This document shows, piece after piece, positions 1-5,493 of a stretch of DNA of 13,025 bases. Source of the stretch: DATKUA01 sp965602675 (GTDB lineage Bacteria > Acidobacteriota > DATKUA01). The first letter of the stretch is position 1, and every line of letters begins with the position of its first letter. The notes beneath the pieces are model-generated. The model was not told where the DNA came from and made no database searches. It saw only the letters and a program-made list of their open reading frames with translations. The stretch is from assembly GCA_965602675.1 (NCBI GenBank), contig CBFCZO010000096.1:1-13025 (forward strand), written 5' to 3'. Both the position numbers and the translations under genes were made by a program.

Positions 1-160
1 CTCATCCGTGCCTCGTCCAGTTGATAGGAGGTCACCCAGACGCTTGCGGTGGGAACCAGCGCATCAGCTCTTCCGCCTCGGCCAGGGCCTTCCAGACGGC
101 CTCCACCGGGGAGTCGATGAGGATTTCTGTCTCTATGGAACGAAGCCCGTGTTCACTCAC
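1..160 (-). pseudogene. SRPBCC/AHSA1-type protein, N-terminal part only, frame broken near the window edge
   Basis: A GTG at 160-158 follows an AGGAG Shine-Dalgarno seven bases upstream and overlaps the end of the regulator gene, so translation is probably coupled. The 42 residues read like the N-terminus of SRPBCC (START-like, AHSA1) proteins: a short lead, then a segment with IDSPVEAVWKAL followed by RWFPP, the usual first strand-helix unit of that fold. These proteins bind hydrophobic ligands and are often encoded next to ArsR-type regulators, as here. The frame then meets TGA at 34-32, whereas the family normally runs to about 140 residues or more. Neither other frame to the edge gives a convincing continuation. 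It could be a decayed gene, a frameshift or a sequencing or contig-end error; only the first third is in the window. The identity of the N-terminus is fairly sure, the pseudogene status is not. Confidence 0.5.
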
Positions 161-812
161 TTTCCTGCTCCTCTCTCAGTTGTTGACGCTCTTGATCGGT
201 GAGTTCGGGATGTGCACAGAGCGCGAAGCGGAACCCGTGGCTGTTTTCCGACTTATCGTTATGGTATTTCGCTACCAGGCGGGTCACCGCATTGGAAAGC
301 TCCTCAGCGAAGGCATTCAGATCGGAGGGAGAAGCGAACCGAGCCCCGGTCTCGAGAGTGAATGTCGCCAGACGCTTACCCGCCCTGCGGGCGCCATCTC
401 GCAGGATCGCCACGTCGTTGATCGTGCGTGCCGCGACCGAAACAAGGTAAGAAGACGAAAACTTGTCTGCTAACCCCTCCGTGCCGCCGGCCAGGCCGCC
501 GAGAACCTCCGGACTAATGAGATAATGCCTGGCGGATGCCCTGACTATCCGCTCCGTGCAGTTGCCCGCTCGGCGGTTCTCGACGAATTCGACAAGCCCC
601 ACCTTTTCCATTTCCCGAAGGTGATAGTTGATTTTCTGACGGGGAACCTCTAGCAGGCACGCCAGTCCGGCTGCCGAGTTTGGTTCGCTCAGTGCCTCCA
701 GCAGCCTTAGCCGCAACGGTTGCAGCAACGTTTTCGCTGCGCGGCGCCCTCTGAGTACCTTGGTGACCTCTGCTTCAACCAAAACTATCTCCGCATCATT
801 CGTTGTTAACAC
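153..812 (-). CDS. ArsR-type winged-helix transcriptional regulator
   Basis: The product is a cytoplasmic DNA-binding repressor or activator of about 219 residues. An ArsR-like winged helix spans roughly residues 29-92: a helix rich in Leu/Arg, the recognition region around VPRQKINYHLREMEKVGLV (the QKxNYHLRxMExxGLV pattern of HTH_20/ArsR proteins) and a wing with NRRAGN. The C-terminal half is alpha-helical with no metal-binding cysteine cluster that I can see, so a metal sensor is unlikely. An upstream in-frame TTG at 854 was rejected because it is itself the -35 box of a good promoter and the -10 box lies inside that extension. GTG 812 has GGAG eight bases upstream and leaves the full winged helix. 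The predicted transcription start near 818 would make the leader very short, so the exact start stays open. It is divergent from the NfeD operon and overlaps the SRPBCC-type gene downstream. Confidence 0.8.
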   Translation of the reverse strand: MLTTNDAEIVLVEAEVTKVLRGRRAAKTLLQPLRLRLLEALSEPNSAAGLACLLEVPRQKINYHLREMEKVGLVEFVENRRAGNCTERIVRASARHYLISPEVLGGLAGGTEGLADKFSSSYLVSVAARTINDVAILRDGARRAGKRLATFTLETGARFASPSDLNAFAEELSNAVTRLVAKYHNDKSENSHGFRFALCAHPELTDQERQQLREEQESE

Positions 813-824
813 ACGTTTATCTCC

Positions 825-854
825 AGTATAAGCTTTGTCAAGAAAATTTGTCAA
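825..854 (-). promoter_or_regulatory. sigma70-like promoter of the ArsR-type regulator
   Basis: On the minus strand TTGACA (854-849) is separated by 18 bases from TATACT (830-825). This is a perfect -35 and a five-of-six -10. Transcription would begin around 818, a few bases before the GTG at 812. The -35 box is embedded in a perfect inverted repeat, which suggests autoregulation. Confidence 0.6.
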
Positions 855-880
855 GACAAAAATATTATTCTAAGAGAATA
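834..880. promoter_or_regulatory. Operator-like inverted repeats between the regulator and the NfeD operon
   Basis: Three elements lie in this AT-rich stretch. TTTGTC-AA-GACAAA at 847-860 is a perfect 14-base inverted repeat covering the regulator's -35 box. A half copy, TTTGTCAAGA, at 834-843 repeats the left arm 13 bases away, between the -35 and -10. A second perfect inverted repeat of different sequence, TATTCT-AAG-AGAATA, lies at 866-880 midway to the divergent promoter. Binding by the ArsR-type protein is inferred from position only. Confidence 0.5.
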
Positions 881-896
881 CCCAAAAGAGCGACCG

Positions 897-926
897 TTGA
901 CGTCCGCATCATCGTATAATTATGAT
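897..926 (+). promoter_or_regulatory. sigma70-like promoter of the nfeD-slipin operon
   Basis: TTGACG (897-902), an 18-base spacer and TATGAT (921-926) form a good promoter. A perfect TATAAT at 915-920 overlaps it but has no good -35 at normal spacing. Either choice starts transcription at about 926-933, just upstream of ATG 945, and excludes the in-frame TTG at 897 as a start codon. Confidence 0.5.
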
Positions 927-944
927 GGAGGCAAGGTCTGTGCT

Positions 945-2255
945 ATGCGAAAAATCCTGATTGTGGTGTGCTTTTTTCTCGGTCTCGCGGGGCTGTGTAT
1001 CAGCCAGGGGCGGAGCGTCTACGTCATCGACTTCAACGATGTCGTGCACGGAGTGAGCGCCGATTTCGTGATCGAGGGTATCAACAAGGCTAACGCCGCC
1101 GATGCCGAGCTGATCATCCTCAAGATGCAGACACCCGGCGGGATGGTCAACTCGATGGAGCGGATGATCCAGGCTATCCTGGCTTCGGAGCGCCCGGTGG
1201 TCGGCTTCGTCACGCCGAGCGGCGCCAAGGCTGCCAGCGCCGGCTTCTACCTGCTGATGGCCTGCGACGTGGCGGTGATGGCACCCGGCACACGCACCGG
1301 CGCGGCGACGCCGGTGATGCTTACCGGCGGGGGTGACGACGAGAATTACAAGACTCTGATGGAGAAGGTGAAGGGCGACAGCCGCGCCTTCCTGCGAACG
1401 CTGGTCAGCGGCCACCGCCGCAACTTCGATGTGCCGCTCGAGGATACGATACTACGGGCTGTGGACGCGATCGACAAAAGTGAGGCTTACACCGAGCAGG
1501 AGTGCGTTAATTATGGGCTGATCGACTTCACCGCGCAGTCGTTGGAAGATATTCTCACAAGGCTGGACGGGCAGAGGATACGCCGCTTTTCGCTCGAGGG
1601 CACCGAGCCGCGCATCACTGCGGTCACGACCCGCGGAGCGGAGATAATCGACATTGAAATGGACTTCCGCCAGCAGTTCCTCAGCTACCTCTCCAACCCG
1701 ATGCTGGCGCTACTGCTGGGCACCGTCGGGGTCATCGGTCTCTACATCGAGTTCTCCAACCCGGGATTGATCCTGCCAGGCGCTGTGGGGGCGATCAGCC
1801 TGGTGCTAGCCTCAATCTCATTTCAGATCCTGCCGGTCAACTGGGCGGGACTGCTGCTGATCGGCATCGCGATTTTTCTCTTTGTGCTGGAATTCAAGAT
1901 AGCCTCGTACGGGCTGCTAACCATCGGCGGGATCGTCTGCCTGATCGTCGGCGGGCTGATGCTGTTCGAAGGACCAATTCCCGAACTTAGACTGAACATC
2001 TGGCAGGTGGCGCCGTTCGCCATTGCATTCGCTGCGATCAGCCTCTTCCTGCTGCAATTAATCTTGAAAGCTCACATGGGCAAAGTTGCGACCGGCACGC
2101 AGGGTCTGGTGGGCGAATCAGGCGTTTTCAAGGGCGGCAGGGTTTTCGTCCACGGCGAGATCTGGGGCGTTATCAACGAAGAAGGCCTCAGCGAGGGTGA
2201 CAAGGTGGAAGTGGAGAGCGTAGAGGGCCTGAGCCTGAGAGTAAAGAGGGTTTGA
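945..2255 (+). CDS. NfeD family membrane-bound serine protease, full-length form
   Basis: This 436-residue protein has the complete long NfeD layout. A Sec signal peptide or anchor occupies residues 1-22, followed by a ClpP/SppA-like serine protease domain. The nucleophile motif KAASAGFY places the likely catalytic serine at residue 98, and Lys141 in the EKV segment is the probable partner, matching the Ser/Lys dyad (97/138) known for Pyrococcus PH1510. About four membrane segments span roughly residues 245-375, and a C-terminal OB-fold NfeD domain starts near GLVGESG. In archaea the relative cleaves the C-terminal tail of a stomatin-like protein, and a slipin gene lies two positions downstream. 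ATG 945 was chosen because it begins the signal peptide directly and is preceded by GGAGG/AAGG. The next gene starts four bases after the stop, so they are co-transcribed. Confidence 0.9.
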   Translation: MRKILIVVCFFLGLAGLCISQGRSVYVIDFNDVVHGVSADFVIEGINKANAADAELIILKMQTPGGMVNSMERMIQAILASERPVVGFVTPSGAKAASAGFYLLMACDVAVMAPGTRTGAATPVMLTGGGDDENYKTLMEKVKGDSRAFLRTLVSGHRRNFDVPLEDTILRAVDAIDKSEAYTEQECVNYGLIDFTAQSLEDILTRLDGQRIRRFSLEGTEPRITAVTTRGAEIIDIEMDFRQQFLSYLSNPMLALLLGTVGVIGLYIEFSNPGLILPGAVGAISLVLASISFQILPVNWAGLLLIGIAIFLFVLEFKIASYGLLTIGGIVCLIVGGLMLFEGPIPELRLNIWQVAPFAIAFAAISLFLLQLILKAHMGKVATGTQGLVGESGVFKGGRVFVHGEIWGVINEEGLSEGDKVEVESVEGLSLRVKRV

Positions 2256-2259
2256 AGAC

Positions 2260-2541
2260 ATGTATCTGACGCTGGAAACTGTGTTGATGGGACTGCCGAT
2301 TGCGGCGGTGGTAATCGCCATCGCCGTATTCCTCATCTGGCTGACGATCAGGGCACACAGGCGGAAAGTTGAGACCGGCATCGAGGGAATCATCGGGGAG
2401 AAGGGCGTATACATGGGCGGCGGCAAGGTGTTCGTCCACGGAGAGTTGTGGCAAATCGAGGATGGCGACGATTTCGTGGAGGGTGACAAGGTTAAAGTGG
2501 AGGAGGTCGACCGCATGACCCTCCGCGTGAGGAAGATATAA
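2260..2541 (+). CDS. Short NfeD-like protein: membrane anchor plus OB-fold domain
   Basis: The 93-residue product has one hydrophobic segment (about residues 8-29) followed by a C-terminal NfeD OB-fold domain and no protease domain. It matches the last part of the upstream protein closely: both have an (R/K)AH then KV-TG segment, a G(E)-GV stretch, VFVHGE(L/I)W and a closing LRV(K/R) tail. It therefore looks like a tandem partial duplication or a short NfeD paralogue. Short NfeD proteins lacking the protease are usually linked to SPFH-domain proteins, and a slipin gene follows 51 bases later. The ribosome binding site is probably GAGGG nine bases upstream of the ATG. The OB-fold presumably mediates protein contacts at the inner face of the membrane; that role is inferred. 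Confidence 0.85.
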   Translation: MYLTLETVLMGLPIAAVVIAIAVFLIWLTIRAHRRKVETGIEGIIGEKGVYMGGGKVFVHGELWQIEDGDDFVEGDKVKVEEVDRMTLRVRKI

Positions 2542-2592
2542 CGCAGGCCAGGGCGGCGGAGAACCCGGGTCGATAGGTAAGGAGGTTTCGAT

Positions 2593-3348
2593 ATGATTTT
2601 TCTGTGGGGAGTTCTGATAGCGCTCGCCATAATTATTCTCTACATACTGAGTTCACTGCGGGTGCTCAACGAGTACGAGCGTGGCGTGATCTTCCGCCTC
2701 GGGCGCCTGATCGCCGAGAAGGGACCGGGGCTGATACTGGTGTTCACCGGCATCGACACGATGGTGCGCGTCAGCCTGAGGACGATCGCACACGACGTGC
2801 CGCCGCAGGACATCATCACCAGGGACAATGTTTCGGTGAAGGTCAATGCGGTGATCTACTACCGCGTGATGAGCCCCACCAAGGCGATCATTGAGGTGGA
2901 GAACTACATGTTCGCCACCAGCCAGCTGGCGCAGACGACTCTGCGTAGCGTGCTGGGCGAGGTCGAGCTTGACGAACTGCTGAGCCACCGCGATCGGCTC
3001 AACGCCAAGCTGCAGGAGATACTCGACGCCTCGACCGACCCGTGGGGCATCAAGATCTCGATGGTCGAGATCAAGCATGTCGACCTGCCGGTCGAGATGC
3101 AGCGCGTGATGGCGCGACAGGCGGAGGCGGAGCGTGAGAAGCGGGCCAAGATCATCCACGCTGAGGGCGAGTTGCAGGCGAGCTACAAGCTGAAAGAGGC
3201 GGCGACAATCATCGCCCAGGAGCCGGTTACCATCCAGCTGCGCTACCTGCAGACGCTGGTCGAGATCAGCACCGAGAAAACCAACACGATCATCTTCCCC
3301 GCGCCGATCGACATCCTGAAGCACTTCTTCGGCAAGAGCGAGGATTAG
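2593..3348 (+). CDS. Slipin / stomatin-like SPFH (band 7) membrane protein
   Basis: The 251-residue product has an N-terminal hydrophobic anchor (about residues 1-22) and then the SPFH domain, opened by the slipin signature VLNEYERGVIFRLGR and continuing through RTIAHDVPPQ and TRDNVSVKVNAVIYYRV. A charged coiled-coil stretch rich in AEAEREKRAKII follows, and then a C-terminal hydrophobic tail containing IIFPAPIDIL. Length and order fit bacterial and archaeal slipins (p-stomatins), which form oligomeric membrane microdomains. The hydrophobic tail is the kind of site cut by NfeD protease in the Pyrococcus system, so this gene and the full-length NfeD upstream probably act as enzyme and partner. 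The start has a strong AAGGAGG seven bases before ATG. It is the last gene of the operon, which ends at the terminator at 3390. Confidence 0.93.
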   Translation: MIFLWGVLIALAIIILYILSSLRVLNEYERGVIFRLGRLIAEKGPGLILVFTGIDTMVRVSLRTIAHDVPPQDIITRDNVSVKVNAVIYYRVMSPTKAIIEVENYMFATSQLAQTTLRSVLGEVELDELLSHRDRLNAKLQEILDASTDPWGIKISMVEIKHVDLPVEMQRVMARQAEAEREKRAKIIHAEGELQASYKLKEAATIIAQEPVTIQLRYLQTLVEISTEKTNTIIFPAPIDILKHFFGKSED

Positions 3349-3389
3349 GCTCCTTAGATTTGCTCAGGTAATTCCGGATAACAAACGCG

Positions 3390-3419
3390 ACGGCGGGTTC
3401 TCGCCCGCCGTTTCTCTTT
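3390..3419 (+). terminator. Rho-independent terminator of the nfeD-slipin operon
   Basis: ACGGCGGG (3390-3397) and CCCGCCGT (3404-3411) form a perfect eight-pair stem with a six-base loop, followed by a pyrimidine-rich TTCTCTTT tail. It lies 41 bases after the slipin stop codon. The stem could also slow transcription coming from the convergent MarR-GNAT gene, although a good T-run is missing on that side. Confidence 0.8.
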
Positions 3420-3434
3420 AGCTTCACGTTTAAG

Positions 3435-3450
3435 GAAGGGTTTACCCTTC
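3435..3450 (-). terminator. Possible terminator hairpin of the MarR-GNAT gene
   Basis: GAAGGG-TTTA-CCCTTC is a perfect six-pair stem with a four-base loop, nine bases past the stop codon of the minus-strand gene. The minus-strand tail (CTTAAACG) has few Ts, so it is a weak candidate. Confidence 0.35.
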
Positions 3451-3458
3451 AGAAGCAC

Positions 3459-4415
3459 CTACAGGTCAAGCTTCATCACGAAATGACGCCGATTAAATTC
3501 CGCGCTGTCGGGTACAGCATCTGTCGTTCGCCTGAATCCGAGCCTCTGATAAAGCCTTGTGGCGGCGATAAGCTCCTCGCTTGTTCTGAGGAATATCCTC
3601 TTCGCTCCTAGTTTGCAGGCGCGCTCGATGGCCGCCTCGCCCAGCCTTCGGCCAATCCCCTGCCCCCTTTGCTCCTGCGTCACGGCCATTTTGGTTAGTT
3701 CGAACACGTCATCGTCGAGTCTGAGCAACGCGGTTGTCCCAACCACTTCGCCGTCCAACAGGACAAAAAGTATCGCCCCCCCCCTCCTGATGATCTTCCC
3801 GTTGGGATCGGCAAGGAGGACTTCATCGCTTTTTTCCACGGTGAAATACTCCTCGAGCCATTCGAGATTAAGGGATTTGAAGTGTTTCTTGTAGGCGGGT
3901 CGATAGTCGACGATTTCCAGTTTTATTTCCGGCTTGATGCCGAGGTGGGAGCAGACGCGGTCGTACATATCGAGCTCCGCGAGTTGCTCCTCTATCGATT
4001 CAATCGCCGACATCATGTCCTGACCGGTGGCGTTCAGGACTTCTTCGGCGCATTTCCGAATCCCTTGCCACACCGGCTCGAGAGCCGCGACCACATCACG
4101 CCCCTTCTTCGAGAGCTGCAGTAGGCGGCGGCGATCATCGGTCTTGTCTCTGGAGGAGATGAGGAGTTTCCGCGCGAGCATTTCGGAGGTTAATTGGTTA
4201 ACTGCGGTGTGGGAGAGTCCGGTGGTGTCGGCAAGCTCTGTAATGCTCAACCGACCAAAGCGGGACAAAGCCGATGTCAGGACAAACCAGCGGGGTTCGA
4301 ACTCGAGATCTAGATCGTGATAGAGCCTAGCAACACCCTTAGAAAGCCACTCGCTCAGCCTCTTGAGCCGCGTCGCAATAGCCAGTTCGCCTAAATCACT
4401 GACTATATCCACCAC
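3459..4415 (-). CDS. MarR-type regulator fused to a GNAT acetyltransferase
   Basis: The 318-residue product joins two domains. An N-terminal MarR winged helix (about residues 10-150) has the recognition region LSITELADTTGLSHTAVNQL and the wing DKTDDRRRLLQLS (residues 90-102), typical of MarR proteins. A C-terminal GNAT domain (about residues 165-318) has the acetyl-CoA pyrophosphate-binding loop QRGQGIGRRL at 249-258 and the later LYQRLGF motif. Such fusions are a recognised family, but the acetylated substrate is not predictable from sequence. GTG 4415 was chosen with GAGG five bases upstream; a second GTG follows immediately. It is monocistronic, convergent with the slipin operon and preceded by a very AT-rich stretch (4430-4490) with a TATTAT -10 candidate at 4448-4443 but no good -35. 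Confidence 0.9.
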   Translation of the reverse strand: MVDIVSDLGELAIATRLKRLSEWLSKGVARLYHDLDLEFEPRWFVLTSALSRFGRLSITELADTTGLSHTAVNQLTSEMLARKLLISSRDKTDDRRRLLQLSKKGRDVVAALEPVWQGIRKCAEEVLNATGQDMMSAIESIEEQLAELDMYDRVCSHLGIKPEIKLEIVDYRPAYKKHFKSLNLEWLEEYFTVEKSDEVLLADPNGKIIRRGGAILFVLLDGEVVGTTALLRLDDDVFELTKMAVTQEQRGQGIGRRLGEAAIERACKLGAKRIFLRTSEELIAATRLYQRLGFRRTTDAVPDSAEFNRRHFVMKLDL

Positions 4416-4479
4416 CGGACCCTCAAATGAAACACCTACAGCATAATACGCATATTTAGGAAAGAAGTTTCATAAAATT

Positions 4480-4632
4480 TTAGTCATTAGATGAGACCCT
4501 CGTCTGGAGGACCTTGTTTCCAGAATCAGCCCGGAAAACACAGGGAAGATGTAGGGCCAAATTCTTGTCATCTATAGGTTTAGGGCCTTCCTGGCAGAAC
4601 TTGCACGGCAGGCCGAACAGTTCCAGTGTCAT
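4480..4632 (-). CDS. Possible small CxxC protein, 50 residues, unrecognised
   Basis: An ATG at 4632 with AGG eight bases upstream opens a 51-codon frame ending in TAA at 4482-4480. The first half has GC-rich third positions like the neighbouring genes. The product has a CKFC motif at residues 10-13 and an HLPC motif near residues 29-32, an arrangement (C-x2-C then H-x2-C) that could bind zinc. The gene would follow the AlkD-like gene by 32 bases on the same strand, so it could be a third-position operon member. I do not recognise a family and the frame is short enough to arise by chance. It is a candidate only. Confidence 0.35.
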   Translation of the reverse strand: MTLELFGLPCKFCQEGPKPIDDKNLALHLPCVFRADSGNKVLQTRVSSND

Positions 4633-4664
4633 GGTGATTACCTGAGGGAGAGCTGGAACGGGCT

Positions 4665-5348
4665 CTATCCTTTCTTGTTCAGACGCTCTTGGACCTTCTC
4701 GCTACGCAGTTCGCGCAGGGCGTCGCGAGCGATCCAACGCCCGCTTCTGGTGCCGAGTTCGATGACCTCCTCGGCGGTTTCGATCGCAGCCTTGTTAAGC
4801 ATCAAGCTGCGTTTGCCGATCTGGCGCAGGGCCCAGTTGACACCTTTCTTGACGAAATTGCGTCCGTCGCCGGAATGAGCCTTAATCGCGGGCAGGAACT
4901 CCAGGAAGGTTGCGTCGGGTGCTTTCTTGTCGTGAACGGCCAGAGTGGCCATGAGGACAAAACCGGCGCGCTTGACGAACTCCTCCTCACGCTCTGCCCA
5001 CTCGAGAGCTTTTGACCACGCGAACGGCGTGCGATCGAAGAGGTAGCCGCAGCATCCGTCGCAATCTCCCCAGTTGTCGACCTGCGAAATCCACTCCTCC
5101 ATCAACTCTTCAGTGACTTCTCCGGGATCTGCTATCAGGAAGGCGATCGCCCGGGCCTCGCGCCACTGATTATTCCAGAGCTTGAGCGCCAGCGTATGAT
5201 CGGTACCGATCTTCCCGGCGATCTTGTGCATGTCCGGCGCGCGAACTCCGATTCGGTTGTCCGTCGGAGCGTTGTAGCGGGCGATGCCTGCTTTATACAC
5301 GGGGTCGGAACACGCCTCGAGCAACTTTATGACATCCGAAGGCTCCAC
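4665..5348 (-). CDS. AlkD-like DNA alkylation repair protein, copy 1
   Basis: The 227-residue all-helical protein belongs to the DNA alkylation repair family (AlkD-like, HEAT-type repeats), whose studied members remove N3- and N7-alkylated purines. Candidate active-site residues by spacing with Bacillus AlkD are Trp93 and Asp97 (W-x3-D, as Trp109/Asp113), with Arg127 and Trp172 in VNWALRQIGKR as further candidates. A CGYLF cysteine-rich segment follows Asp97. GTG 5348 was chosen over an ATG at 5429 because AAGGAG lies eight bases upstream and this start gives exactly the length of the paralogue at 7306-7989. The two align without gaps at about 63% identity by hand count. The metallophosphoesterase gene lies upstream on the same strand. 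The family is well supported; glycosylase activity is inferred. Confidence 0.85.
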   Translation of the reverse strand: MEPSDVIKLLEACSDPVYKAGIARYNAPTDNRIGVRAPDMHKIAGKIGTDHTLALKLWNNQWREARAIAFLIADPGEVTEELMEEWISQVDNWGDCDGCCGYLFDRTPFAWSKALEWAEREEEFVKRAGFVLMATLAVHDKKAPDATFLEFLPAIKAHSGDGRNFVKKGVNWALRQIGKRSLMLNKAAIETAEEVIELGTRSGRWIARDALRELRSEKVQERLNKKG

Positions 5349-5367
5349 TCGGCAGTCTCCTTGCAAC

Positions 5368-5377
5368 GTGTTAACAC
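5368..5377. promoter_or_regulatory. Ten-base palindrome upstream of AlkD-like copy 1
   Basis: GTGTTAACAC is a perfect palindrome five bases upstream of the ribosome binding site (AAGGAG, 5362-5357). Its position would suit an operator. The related TGTTAACA occurs at 804-811 just inside the ArsR-type regulator gene. A palindrome this short can arise by chance. Confidence 0.25.
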
Positions 5378-5493
5378 CACATGGTACTTGGGGCGGCATC
5401 CGGCCGCATTCTTTCCACGTTGTAAGCAATGATATACCCGGCTGATTCGGCGCGATCCGGTCGAGCTGATGTCGCGGCTGCTATCTTTTATTA

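Noticed and set aside
804..811. TGTTAACA as a shared operator with the palindrome at 5368-5377
   Set aside because: An eight-base self-complementary word occurring twice in 13 kb is weak evidence, and this copy lies within a coding region.
2653..3324. A 223-codon minus-strand open frame inside the slipin gene
   Set aside because: It is His/Leu/Asp/Arg-rich, typical of antisense translation of a real coding strand, and has no family features.
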